Source: Protonemura montana (lineage: Eukaryota > Arthropoda > Insecta > Plecoptera > Nemouridae). Taken from it: a DNA stretch of 64,000 nucleotides. The position numbers and the translations under genes are program-made. How positions within the stretch are numbered: the first letter of the stretch is position 1; every line of letters begins with the position of its first letter. The notes beneath the pieces were generated by a model. It ran no database searches. It saw only the letters and a program-made list of their open reading frames with translations, and was not told the DNA's origin. The stretch is taken from the NCBI GenBank assembly GCA_947568835.1, contig OX387602.1, positions 17,845,021 through 17,909,020 on the forward strand, in the 5' to 3' direction. Of this stretch, positions 34,860-47,000 are shown in pieces.

Positions 34860-34935
34860 ACAAAAGCAGCAGGTGCCGGGAAGCGAACTGCGGACCCCAC
34901 GCAATGGAACTCACGACCATCCCACTGCGCTACGA
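34860..34935 (-). repeat. tRNA-like sequence 1 (SINE head or tRNA pseudogene)
   Basis: On the minus strand: TCCTCGTAGCGCAGTGGGAT (box-A-like) and GGGGTCCGCAGTTCGCTTCC (degenerate box B). Not a foldable intact tRNA. Confidence 0.55.
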
Positions 34936-35454
34936 GGACAGATATGCTATAACGGATTTGTTATCAACATGCAAGTCAATAAAACAAGATGTAAATAAAT
35001 CACTTCCAGCAGTAATATTTATGTGTGAATCCTGATGGGTAGGCCACTCATCGTACACGTGTGCACTGACGTCGTGTTTACAGTCCAGGCGTTGGGTGTG
35101 CAGTCACTTCAATTTCCACTCAAAAAATATTGAAAAATCAATTGACGTTTTTTACGTTTCTTACGTTTATTCTTGATTTTTGAAGATTCGCCCATACTGT
35201 GGTCTATGGTGTAGTTTGCACCCCCGAACACGATAGGCTATTATGGGCACGATTCCGTTATTTTATAGCTTCAAGGTTGGCAGCTCAGCAAGGTGGGTAC
35301 ACGGGTTACCGACCGATGGCCGTGATTTATCGACATTTTAATTGATCAAGTACATTTGATATCCCGCAGATTGCGTTTGCGATGACTTTGTGCTTTAACT
35401 CGACTGCTGGTTCGGTGATACTTGTTTGGTATGGTTGACCAGGGGACTTGACTG

Positions 35455-35605
35455 CGAGCAACGGGGTTCGACTGGCGTTCCTCCAGTCGGACTTCAAGGC
35501 TTGCATTTTCGCGTTAGATCGTGGCAACTGGTGAAAGCCCATTTTTTGGAGTGGCCGCGTGCCTCAGCACTGCTTGGTGTTGGGGTCCGGTCCGGCATTT
35601 ACACA
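35455..35605 (+). repeat. Dispersed repeat X, copy 1
   Basis: This segment contains GTTAGATCGTGGCAACTGGT, TTTGGAGTGG and GCTTGGTGTTGGGGTCCGGT. It aligns over ~140 bp with the reverse complement of 37505-37650. Confidence 0.7.
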
Positions 35606-35647
35606 TCGTGTAGAAGCGAAACCTTCTCTCTCTATTAGCGCATGGTT

Positions 35648-35720
35648 GATATGGTGGTGGTGGTGGTGGTGGTGTTGTTGATATTAATGTTGGTAGTTTT
35701 AGTGGTGTTGGTGGTATTAG
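35648..35720. repeat. GTG/GTT-type microsatellite
   Basis: A (GGT)n run decaying into interrupted GTT/GGT triplets. Confidence 0.85.
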
Positions 35721-36049
35721 TGAACGTTAGTTTGTTGCTTGTGATAATGTTTGTTAATTTCTGTATATATGTCGTATGATTTTATATTCTAATTCTAATT
35801 GCGAATAAATTATGTATATTTTCATTTTTCCCCCTTTTCCTACTTCTTCTTACAAATTTACTTTTTATAATTTTTCGTACTTAAGTTACATTTCAGTAAC
35901 AGTAGCCATCTTTTCCTTTAGCGTTTCCCACCATGGCCAATATTGTTTCGTCTATGTTATCACCCCCTGGTAGGCAGGCTAGAAACTAAAACATAATTTG
36001 AATTTTTTTTCTTGCCCTGGAGGATGATTGGTGTGATTAAAAAAAGATG

Positions 36050-36128
36050 TAGGCAACGAGGATCGAACGCAGGACGTTTGATACCTGATACACCCTCAGA
36101 AACCGCTCGACCACAAGACCCGCTCTCC
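36050..36128 (-). repeat. tRNA-like sequence 2
   Basis: On the minus strand: GGGTCTTGTGGTCGAGCGGT (Leu/Ser-type D-arm, box A) and CCTGCGTTCGATCC (box B). The acceptor ends do not pair convincingly, so a SINE or pseudogene is likelier than a working tRNA. Confidence 0.55.
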
Positions 36129-36414
36129 ACGATACGTTTTTTTGGGATACAAAAACTGTTCAACTGTGACAACTCCGTCAAAAAATCCGAAAAAATCTCA
36201 AACACTGCCTCCACGATTTTCATTAAAAGATATTTCGATGAAACATTATAAACATCAGCTTCAATATTGCCCAACATCATACAAAATAAAAATACGTTCG
36301 AAGTCTTGTACAGTTTACTCATCCTGGATCTTTCACTATGTATGAACAGACTATCGTATAACACCACTTGGACACCCAGGACGACGGTGCCATACTCTGG
36401 CGCTGGCCCTTAGG

Positions 36415-36695
36415 TCTAGCATCAAGCGTATAGGAACGATTATAATTAGTGTTACGCATCATCAGCGCCACCTGTTGACAGGATTTTGTACTACACTTTG
36501 GACAAATATGTTGATATTTTCCTGCTGTATTTTCATAGTTATTTTCCGATTAGTTAATGAATTAGATTAAAAATCAGACTTGGAAAATGTCTTCAATTAT
36601 TACAAGTCCAGAGTATAGTACAAAATCCTGCCAACAGGTGGCGCTGATGATGCTTAACACTAATTATAATCGTTCCTATACGCTTGATGCTAGAC
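36415..36695. repeat. Foldback with ~89-bp arms
   Basis: Arms 36415-36502 and 36606-36695 are reverse complements with only a few mismatches (for example GTCTAGCATCAAGCGTATAG versus CTATACGCTTGATGCTAGAC). They enclose a ~103-nt AT-rich loop. The right arm ends 12 nt before the hairpin array. Confidence 0.92.
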
Positions 36696-36707
36696 GTAGG
36701 AGCCCGG

Positions 36708-36976
36708 GTGCGTGAGCGACTGGCGCTCCGCGCCAGTCGCTCACGCACGCTGCTGGGCCCTGGCGCGGAGCGCCAGGGCCCAGCAGCGTGCCGGTGCGCC
36801 CGTGCACCTGAGCGCGCTTCGCGCGCTCAGGTGCACGGGCGCACCGGCGTGCGTCCAAGCGCGCTCCGCGCGCTTGGACGCACACCTTTGCGCGCTCACG
36901 CGCGCGAAGCGCGCGTGAGCGCTACAAAATTGCGGAGCGCGACTGGCGCGAAGCGCCAGTCGCGCTCCGCAATTTT
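36708..36976. repeat. Tandem array of six perfect GC-rich hairpins with 3-nt loops
   Basis: H1 36708-36748 (19-bp arms, loop TCC at 36727). H2 36745-36791 (22 bp, GGA at 36767). H3 36790-36848 (28 bp, TTC at 36818). H4 36849-36883 (16 bp, TCC at 36865). H5 36892-36922 (14 bp, GAA at 36906). H6 36926-36976 (24 bp, GAA at 36950). Every arm is mismatch-free and every stem tip is GCGC-loop-GCGC. H1/H2 and H2/H3 share a few arm bases; H3 and H4 abut. H1 and H6 share an identical 11-bp inner stem (GCGACTGGCGC). The 109-codon frame through it is an artefact. Confidence 0.97.
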
Positions 36977-37035
36977 CGTGGTATCTTTACTGTGCGATCA
37001 GAAAAAAAAATAAGATGTGTGCCACTGCAGTAGTT

Positions 37036-37121
37036 GTGCTGACGGGATTCGAACCCGGGACCCCGGCAAACTCATGATTATTCACAAGTGGTAGTGCCTC
37101 GTACCGCACGACCACGCGGAC
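37036..37121 (-). repeat. tRNA-like sequence 3
   Basis: On the minus strand: GTCCGCGTGGTCGTGCGGTA (box A) and CCCGGGTTCGAATCCCGTC (perfect T-arm/box B). The 5' and 3' ends do not form an acceptor stem. Confidence 0.6.
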
Positions 37122-37210
37122 ATATAGTTACTCTGGCATTTTTATGGTATATAATTTCTTCAGACTGCAGCTACCATATGTGAATACTTTAAATGTCGTA
37201 TTCCAATAAT

Positions 37211-37308
37211 AAAATATCCTGTCGGTGAGCGGGATCGAACCAGGTCACAATGTAGCTTGATGGTTCCGATGTAACGACATGTCCATTGTGCTACGCAGAC
37301 GGTCGCCC
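37211..37308 (-). repeat. tRNA-like sequence 4
   Basis: On the minus strand: GTCTGCGTAGCACAATGGAC (box A) and GACCTGGTTCGATCCCGCTC (box B). Confidence 0.6.
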
Positions 37309-37504
37309 CTGCTGTGGTAAACTGAATATATTTTAATTTCATATCTGATGTCCCTGTTTACCGGGTTGACTATAGGCACATGTCACTGACGGCACTCAAT
37401 GTATACTACGGTTGGGAGTCGCATTCTTCTTTGCGTTTCAGTGAACCATCAATTAAGAAATTGAAGATATTATGACCGACTATGACCGACTTACGCAGCG
37501 AGCA

Positions 37505-37650
37505 AGAACTGGACCTGACCCCCGCACCAAGTAATGCAGGGGCAATCGTCCACTCCAAAGATACGGGCTACCACCAGTTGCCGCGATCTAGCGTGAAAGT
37601 GTCAGCTGATAGCGCCCTCTGCAGGGACGCGAGCCACACCCAGTTGCTGG
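37505..37650 (-). repeat. Dispersed repeat X, copy 2 (inverted)
   Basis: The reverse complement carries GCTAGATCGCGGCAACTGGT, TTTGGAGTGG and ACTTGGTGCGGGGGTCAGGT. It aligns with 35455-35605. The two copies flank three of the tRNA-like sequences, the foldback and the hairpin array. Confidence 0.7.
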
Positions 37651-37769
37651 TTTGTCGTTTTTTTTTTTGGCCTTCTTATCCGACCTCGGCAGCATGGAGA
37701 TCGCTTCACACTACATCGCCTCTGCCATGCACTATCAAAGATTGTGCAAGCTATGTCGTGAAGAACAAA

Positions 37770-37825
37770 AAGCGGAGCGGACAGGACTCGAACGCCTCGA
37801 TAAGGACTCGATAACAAGACGTAAC
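37770..37825 (-). repeat. tRNA-like sequence 5 (partial)
   Basis: On the minus strand only the 3' half is clear: GAGGCGTTCGAGTCCTGTCC (box B/T-arm). Confidence 0.4.
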
Positions 37826-37869
37826 GAGCTGAATAAAACTGAGTTCAATTCGGCAATATATCTTTAATC

Positions 37870-39251
37870 TTATAATCCCTATTAATAATATTCACTGGGA
37901 CAGAAATGACTCGCATGTTTTACATTTGTTAGATTATATAGCTAATTGTTAAACATTTTAAATGCATAACAATAATTTGATTATGTTATCCATCTACTTG
38001 AATTCATTAGAATAGATTTGAAGGCAATTTTAGCTCGAAAACTCATGCAAAATAAAAACTATTTCAAACGAATCATGATTATTGTCCTATAAGAACAGTC
38101 AGACATAGCTGATGAAATGACAACTGTTGTTGTACTAAATCAGAAACAAAGACAATCAAAATTCACACCCACATTTTCCACAAATAAACATAGCCTGCAT
38201 AGCATAGAGCAATACAACTAGAATAATTACTACTATATACAAATTTGTAAAATAATTGAAATAAAATGCACAGGTTTGCCAAACATTTGGCATAAATTTA
38301 CAACTGATAAAGTGTCACACATAATCAATCCTTCCTGATTGATGTGGAGCATAAATGAATGCCTTTGGTGCAATGGTTAGCTAATCTCACGTGATATGAA
38401 ATTATTTTGTAATCAGTGTAATTATTGTAAGAATTGTGGCATCGTTTTATTCTAGGCCAGCACGTTAAATTCTTTCTCAATCGGTAAATGCTTCAAAACC
38501 AATTCTTTTCTATTCGGTGTAGTATGTATATCAATATTTTTATATGTTTGTTTTGTTCTATCAGGTCAGTTTAGTTAATTACATATTAATGTAAAGCAGC
38601 CGTGAATTGGCAACATGATAATAAAACACAGCCAACCTGTTGATTAGGTATTTCAATAAAATTAAAATGTCTTATGGCTAGATCTGTATCTAAGAATTAG
38701 AGCCTAGCTGATGGCGTGATATGTATGAGGTTTAATTAATGTATTAAGGTTTAATTTATTATGCTTTTAATATGTGACATGTTTGAGGATTAATCAGGCG
38801 TAACTGTTTGGCAGGCTTGCGTCCACTTATGCCGGTGGAAAATTTACAACTGCTTAAGTGGGTGGTAAGGGGCTGAGAATCAATATGTCATGCAGCTAAT
38901 ATATAAAATGAAAAACTCTCAATCAGCAATAAGGCAACACTTTCCATAATTCGTTTCACTTTCAGGATCTCGTTGATCACTGATCACTCAGGCTGATCAC
39001 TCACTGATCTTAAACAACACACATATCCCTGCTAGATTGTTGAAAACACTTTCGTGAAATGGTACACTTTTGAAACTGCTTTGATTGAACAAATTTAAAC
39101 GATCCACCAATATAGATCATCTGTACCGATTTCCACATTACAACAATCTTTTTTATACATCTTTTGATTGTTTTGTCGGCGCCAATCCTATGAGGATCTT
39201 TCATGTAAATATGTTTTTACGTAACTTGTTTTAAATATAGGAATAGATGAC
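37870..39251 (-). other. AT-rich 3' flank / probable 3' UTR of tensin
   Basis: There is no coding exon here. Minus-strand AATAAA hexamers occur at 38755-38760 and 38446-38451; either could end the tensin transcript. Confidence 0.5.
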
Positions 39252-41006
39252 TTAAACGATGTTTGCTTTGATCGTTCCTGTGCTCATCATCACCTTGCAG
39301 ACAAAGTTGACGATCGCAGAGGCCGGTTGCTCGGGTTCGAGTTCGGCAAATATGTGGCACTGGTTGCTTGCTTGTTTGCTTGCTGGTTTCCTTGCGACAA
39401 ACCCGAAGCAGCGGCTGCAAAGATAATTCAAATATCAAGGAAAGAGCCAAAATATTGAAATCAAATTTCATTGTCTCCATTCTAGTTCTGCTTCCATAAT
39501 TTCATTCAAAATGTATTTTAAATTTACTTATCAATTTATCTTTAGAATGAAAAATGTCCAGACCGCTTGTACTTACTTAGAACTAATTGGCAATCCAGTT
39601 TCCTCGCTCTTTTGGCTCCAGCGGTGGTCGTCAGGGTCCAGTCCACAGTGCGAAATCGTGTTCGTGGGGTAATGCCGCCGGAAGAACAGCTGCCGTTTGT
39701 TGTCAGTCAGTGTAATTCCTTGACCAGACACCTTGAAGTGTACAACCGTTGCGTATGGCAGCGGCCTCGTCATGAACATGGCTTGTACTGCCTTCTTGAT
39801 GGCTTGCGGACCTAGCAAAACAAGATAATCAAAAACTTGTAATCAACTTTTAATCATCAGTAGAGCTAACTACTAGCTACTTCAAACTTCGCTTTACTAC
39901 CACATGTGTGCTAATTACTATTAAGGGCTATTTCCCATGCAGTTTAAGATCATGATTTAAAAAAAAAAATTTGTTTTACCTGTGAGCGATTCCATTTCTG
40001 TGGTGAACAAATAAAGAACATTGCATGCTGCTCCCTGAGCCAATAGCATCTGCGCCGTGCTCACGGCACCCGGACTGTCGACCAAACGGGATGAATCGCC
40101 CTCTGGGAGAACCAATCGGCAGGGCAGGGCCATTGGGATCAAAGAGTGCTGGTAGACAAGTGCTGACAAAGAACCTTAAAAGAAAAATAATTTTTTTATA
40201 AATTCAAAGTTCTATGTTTTTAAGTTCTATGTGGTCGCTTAGAGGTCGTCACTTAGAGATGAGTACGCACTGAAAACAGGCTCGTTGCTGCAACCCTTCA
40301 GCTTGACTCCTCTAGAGGTGGGCTCGATCAAGAAGTGCCGCACCAGCTCGTTTCCGGGGTCGGCGATCTTGCCCTGGACCGTGGGGGGCGGCGTTGACAC
40401 TTTAAGCGCAAGCCCGAATGCGCCTGGGAACGAGTTGGAATCGCGCACGACAAACGTTCCTGGCTGCTGGTCGCGCAGCAGACTGATGGCTGTAAAGATA
40501 GGCTACGTATTAGGCTAAAGTTGTTTTACTATTTTTTAATTGTATTGCATTCTATATTGCAAAAAATTCATATGAGATATTATTTAAACAAAAACATAGA
40601 AGTAATTGCAGGATATAAAAAAATGTACTAATTTGTGCATTGAGTGAGGCACCTTGATAATGAATGGAATAAATCAGTGGATTTTTAAGAATTTTAATTT
40701 GCTGGAAGGTACATACCTTCTTCCCTTGTGATCGTTGGCTTGTACCAGAAGCGGGATGTGTCCCTCACGAATTTGACGTGCACGGGTGAAACTTCCTGTG
40801 GTGGCTCGCTGTTCGAGTGCATGGACGAGCGCCGAGACTGGCCAAAGTAAACAGTGGGGGAAGAGCTGCCATTGTGGGTAGACGTCGGACTCTTGGGACT
40901 CTGCTGAAGCTCGTTGAAGCTGTTGGCCGATTGTGCTCCCGGTCGCACGCCGTTCAGAGACTGGCTGAGAACGTGTTCCGACAGCGGTGAAGGAGATAAG
41001 TCCTTG
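39252..41006 (-). other. Tensin SH2 and PTB exons
   Basis: SH2 is split over exons 41006-40717, 40489-40271 and 40174-39980, with the phosphotyrosine-binding Arg in FVVRDS and the tensin-type [23 protein letters not shown] and [20 protein letters not shown] begins in 40174-39980 ([19 protein letters not shown]) and continues through 39811-39577 and 39414-39252. The order and intron phases give the complete C-terminus, ending TGTIKANIV. Confidence 0.95.
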
Positions 41007-44000
41007 CTGCAATTTGCAAACACAATTTCATCAGTCAACAGGCCTTTATATTTATGTCTCATGCATAGCATTCGGCTGCTTAAAAAAAGAACACAGTTTT
41101 AATGGATTTCTACAATTTTGAATGGCTATTTTTGCAAGCAGCATGCAAGCATTCTGCAAGGCCCATGCAATTGTGAATTACTGTACCTAAATTCTGATGA
41201 ATTTGAGGGCCACTTTCGAAGAAATTTAAATGATGATGAAGTGCTCAAAGAACGTCTACAAAAATCAACAAATAAAAATGAAAAGAGAAGAAAAACTAAC
41301 TACAAAGATAGCTACAAAGAAACGGATAATTTCTGATTTAATTTCGGTGGTACTTATAAAAGCATGTTGTTAGCTCCCAGCAGAAAATATTCTACAATGA
41401 TGGAATAAGTTACCATTTAAACTGGTGCTAAAATACTCAACGAGCTGAATACTTGGGCATTGGAAGCAAAGCAAACTCCAGGACAATAGAGGCAAAAATA
41501 CCTGTGACATTACTTACCGTTGTGTTGTCGGACTCTTGGGAGGAAGCCCTGTTGCCGCCGGTGACTCAAACTGCGGTGTCGAGCCGTTGTTGACATACGG
41601 CGTTCGCGGGTGAACGGGGAATGCTGGTGTCTGTGGCCGAGGGCTGCTTGAACGGGCAGGGCTTTCCGGATCATCGCTGGTTGAAGTCGTTCGCCAGGAG
41701 GAAAAGCTCTCATCCCGCAACTGCTCAGTGAAGAAAGTAACGTCAAAATATTGTCTATTACAGGCACTTGACTTGGTGCAGGTGTCTTGATATTTATTTT
41801 TAGTCTATTTACATGATTCACTACATTAGTGTGTCAAGCATTTGCTTGTGAAGTGAAGAATTTTCAAAAATCAGCTGTCCAGAGAAAATTAGTGATCAAA
41901 ATTTTTGTTTTGCATCTCTAGGACGAAATTTCTCTACATGTTTAAACTTTTTGTGGATATGTTGAAGATTTATTACATTTAATTTACTACATATAATATC
42001 CAAACAAAGTTGTAAATTATTACATTATATTTACAATTTACAAAGAAAAATTTAGTACCTAATATCAAACATTGTACAAGCATTCAACGGAAAATTGTGC
42101 TTGCACTTTGCATGAAAGAACAAGGTAGAAGAAGATAGAAAGCATCCTTTGGGTAAGTCATAACAAGATAATTAATCATTTCTCAAATATAATTATTATG
42201 GTTATCTAGCAAGGTAGTCAAGATTAATTTAAAATAACATGTGAATGTTACACACATGATGCTTTTTTTTATTCTTGCATGTTGCACTCTGCAGCTAATC
42301 TATCTCTGTGGGTAATTTTGGCATGGTGTCAGTAATTTGCGATTTGTTAGGCATGCGTTATGCAAAAAGAGTGGAAGAAAAAAATAGGTATTTGCCATTA
42401 CATTGCCATTACTGTGCTAGCATGTTTGTGGGTCATAACTCCTGAATGCTTAGCACCAATATGATGTATCTCTGGCCCTGGCAATAATGCAAAGCTATTT
42501 ATACTGGCCAGTGTTTGTGGTGAATGTGTGAAACTCTTCAGAATTTTTAATCTACCTGGCATACATTGAAAAAAGCAAGTAGTATAAAAATATTTAAATG
42601 ACCGTAAGGAATATCAAAGTTTACAACAAGAGTAAAACTATCTTCATATTTATAAAAAAAAGGTTAAATATATTATGAGAAAAGGAATGATTAACGTGTT
42701 ATTCTTCAGTTTTCACTTCCATCTGCAATACTCCTGCTTAAGTTTGGATTCTCTATGCCTAGGTAGTAGTGTGTTGTTCGTTTACCTGAGATGGCTGCCA
42801 TGCAGGGGATGCCGAGCTGTTAGTGCTACTAGTGGCGGCAAGAGAAGCGATCAGGCTTGCGAGGGCATCCTGATGGTGATTGTTAGTGGCCGAGCTACCC
42901 ACCCCTCCCCTCAGCGAGGTTGCATTGCCCTGTTCGTGCTGTTGGCGCATCTCTTCCACCATCGTCGTCAGCAGGCCTGACGAATCCGTCTGATCGTTTA
43001 TGCGATTGTTTGCGTGGCCCGTCATGCCCAGAGGGTGCTCTGCAGGGGGGCTCTGTGTTGAAGCGTTAATCTATTAGTCTCACTCCGTTAAAGTCACTCA
43101 CACTGTATGGTGGTGTGGCCTGCACATTAGTATACCAATTAAGAATATTATTTTCTGAAGCGAGTTTGTGATTTTAGATGCCAAAATTGAAAAACTGTTT
43201 GGTATGTTACATAGTTACTACGCATGTGTTTGCATAGATTAAGTGAGTGGTTGAACTTTTAGTAACTTGATTAAATTTATCTATTAGATTCTGAACTGTG
43301 AGTTAATTCGCAAACCAAAGTCACCAGAGGTATGAATCAACGTACCGATTCATTGAATTTTCTATTCTGCTCGTGAGCCCGTTTGACTGCGACAAATGGC
43401 CTCTCCCTATCAAAGGAGTTTTCAGACCGTTGCCTGCCAAGTGGGCTTGTTCCGCTGCTACCGGCGATGTATGAGCCGGTCGTGTGACTGCCGATCGTGC
43501 TGTAGTTGCGCCGCGATCCCGAAGATCCTGTCCTGTTGGGCAGCATCGGAGATGCCGGTGCCGACCCTACGTTGTTCGGCTTGAGCGCAGCCGTCGGTGA
43601 GTGGCTAATGTTGATGTGCAGCGGCGTGGTAAAGTCCTCATCATCGTCGTCAGCAAAGTGAGTCGTGTCACTGGTGTACCCATCGCGGTGACTTGCAGAT
43701 GGCCGCAGCTCGCGGCGGTAGCTGTGCTGCTGGATTGTTCGCAGCTCCGTAATCAGTCGGCGCTCGGAGGGATAGCGGTCAACGCGGATCTGACCCTCGC
43801 GGCGTTCCCGCAGTTTCTGTTGCTGCCGTTGCAGCCACGTCAGGTTGTTGCCGTTGGTCACGCCGATGATGGAGCTGGAAGGAGAGTTTTTTCACGTGAG
43901 GCGTTCACTACCTGTTATTGGGTGCAGGTGATTATTATTTTTGGCATTGCAGGGCTTAATTCAGCCCATGTATTACTTCGAAAAGTTAACCTTGAAATTT

Positions 44001-47000
44001 TGAAGTGATCGCAATCATGTAATTAACAGTGGGATGTAAAACACCAGTCGCGACTTAGAAATAAGTATTAATTGTTTTTATTGTTACAGATGAAGTATAT
44101 TATAGCCCTGCCTCCTCGATGTTTTTTATGCGGGAGACATGAATGCACGACGGCGCGGTATTCGACCAATCCGTTTCTCCAGATGATTTTAATTGCGGCT
44201 ATTCAGAGTCGGGTAAATTGTGTGAGGGTCAATTAGTAATTGTTTCCTTGACCTAGCCGGGTGTTACCGCTAAAGTACGCCCAGTCATTTAGAGTTTGAG
44301 ATTAGAAATACCATTGTTTTCTTTATAAGTAAATAAGATATGAGACCGGTTGCGAGACCAATTGGGTTGGGCTGGCTGCTCGGTAATCGGTTTTAAAACA
44401 CGGAGCTGTGGGAATGATTGCCCTTCCATTTGCACGAGATACTGACCTATCAAAGGCGTAATGGTAATGCAATAGATTGCAGTGTAGAGGCGGCTATCAT
44501 TTTCAGATTACCTTTTTACGGTCTGCTCGCCGCTCATCGAGCCAAGGTTCTGTGTACTAATAGCCATGCTGCGCGACGCATCCGACTTCCAAGAATGAAT
44601 TGGAAAGAGATTTGGTGTTTCATTGGCGGCTGCCTATGCCGCCAACGTATTATTTCTCGTTTTCCTCCCAAATTTCCCAGTCTACACCAGAAAAAGTGTG
44701 TTTGGAATGTCGGAAGGCGACAGTCAGACGCAATACAGCAATAACTAGTCTCCTATTTTACTAACGAGGTAGTTACGCCTTATATTTCGTGTAATGCTAG
44801 TATTAAAAAGTTACAGCTCTACGAAGTGAAAACGAATGTATTCGCATTTTGCTCGGAAAGAAAATGCGCCAATTTGTCTCCACCATCGATTAGTCCCCAG
44901 TAAATAATTACCATGTTTACCCATCACAGCTGTCCCTCGATGGAAGTGTACAAGAAGGTACAAGCATCACTGCCATCCAACAGTTTATTTAATCACCTTC
45001 GGTGCTAATTTGGTTTTATTTTCAGTGTTAACATGCAATCTGAAGCCAGCGCGGTACAATCTTACGTGTCCATATAAACACCATTACGATCGTCAAACAC
45101 CATTGACGCGCAGTGCAGTTCGTTGTTGTGCTTTTTTCTCGGTTGTAAAATATCGCCAAGTTTCAAGTAAAGATGCAGACCAAGAAGGCAACAGCAAGTT
45201 GTGATTCATTCGACATCAGATCAGTGAACTATCAACCGTCGCCGAGCGGCTGTATCTGTAGCCAGGACATGACGATCCGCTGCGACGAGCCGCAAGGGAA
45301 ATAACAAACTAATATTGTCTATTTTCTGTTATGGTCAAGCAAGATACAATTCAAGAAGACTTAACCATAGTTTATCATCAATGATTGGAACTTAGCTTGA
45401 TTGAATCAATGATTGAACTCTGCGGAGTGCAGGGTATATTCCATCAACAGAGTTCACCTCTGCAAATCCAAAATCGAGTGCCAAGCCCCTTCGACCGTGA
45501 CTTTTCTTCCCACGTGTTTGATTACGATATGTGTCGTATCGTAAAACTAATTCTGACCCACACACAAACAAGGACCTTCTTCTGCTTTGGAGTTCTAGCC
45601 TTCATGACACGGCAGAGGCATGCAAAACTTTCAACAAAAAACGTGTATTTTAGATTTTCGCGTGGTAGATTATTTCAGTGCAGTGTAAGGTGTGTTCATA
45701 AATAGCTTGAAGCCTGGTGTGGTTGGCTATAAACGTGGGGTTTACGCTCAGTTTAGTTTGGATTTAAGCCAGTCGAGACTTCTCACGATCACGTCTCGGA
45801 CACTTTGCTTGCTACTCGCTATGCTGGAGGATCTTGAGGCCAGTGCCGATACCAATGCAGTCTTGAGTTTCCGAGGTATTGGCTCCGGTTTAATTACAGT
45901 TGTAAAATAGTTTATTAGTTGAAAGATTTCGCAATTAGGGACGCTGATTGACGTGGTTAGGTCTTACAGCTCGATATTGTATGCCACACGCTACGGCCGA
46001 GCATGCAACTCGTGCAAGGTTTTGACTGCGACCGCGTGCTTTACCAATAAACGTGCTATTACTATTTGTTGCAAAAACTGTTCATGCAAATTGACATGAA
46101 TAAAAAAAGACGTTCGCTGACCAAAAAATAGTTTCAAGTTCAACACGTTTTTGTAGCGCATTGTTAGGAAACCGGATACAATAACTTATTAGATATTTTA
46201 TTATCAGCATAGTCTACCCGCAAAATGTATTTTAAATATTTCAGATAATGGTAAATAAATCATTGTACTTAATTTTTAAAAATCTTTGCGTATGTACCAG
46301 TGTAATGAAAAAAATCTGATAACGCAACTTTATACTTCCTCTTAACTCCTGTAACATCAAAGCGTGTAATTACGTTTTTCATGTGTCAACTAACATAATA
46401 TATTGCAGTGAATTGGCAGCGTGATAAAATCAACGTAAATCATTAAAATTTTGCACGGAACGAGATGTTGGTAGGCCCGAGGAAAGCCCAGCCTAAGATA
46501 CTGCGATAGCCAAAGTGCTGGTGCTATCAACCTTCTCGAATTCACGTGAGAGAACGAGACAGTTTGACCACGGGCCAATTGGTAACAAACAGAGGGTCGC
46601 ATTACCAAACATGAAAGCAATACGTGTAGAAAAGTCCTTCGAGTCAGCACCAGACGAAAACCGGGACGTATAGAAATGTAATAGCGATCAGGTTTCAAGC
46701 GGACAGTTCGAATCAAATCGCAATGGACACGGCGGAATGTGTCTATATATTCTGTCGCCAACCCCAATGCAATTCCGAGGAAGATCTTCTGTGGCATACT
46801 TAGCAGGAACTGTGCTACCTTTGGGGGTCATAATGAAGCCCCCCTCCCCTCTCCCAATCCCTGAACCTGAGCACCAAATTGGTAATGAAAATTAATTGCT
46901 AAAAAAAGATTGACTTGCGATCAACGATTTATAACTAATTACCAGCGAAAGATTCTTGCATGGGAAATAAATCATAAGCACGTTCTAGGCTTCACCAACG

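Noticed and set aside
36684-37013. 109-codon ORF through the hairpin block
   Set aside because: Open only because the palindromes are GC-rich and lack stops. The encoded Arg/Ala-rich chain simply reflects the inverted repeats, and the opposite strand is equally open.
46390-46797. Minus-strand 135-codon ORF inside the tensin intron
   Set aside because: No recognisable domain, promoter or splice context. It might be a transposon relic but I cannot support it.
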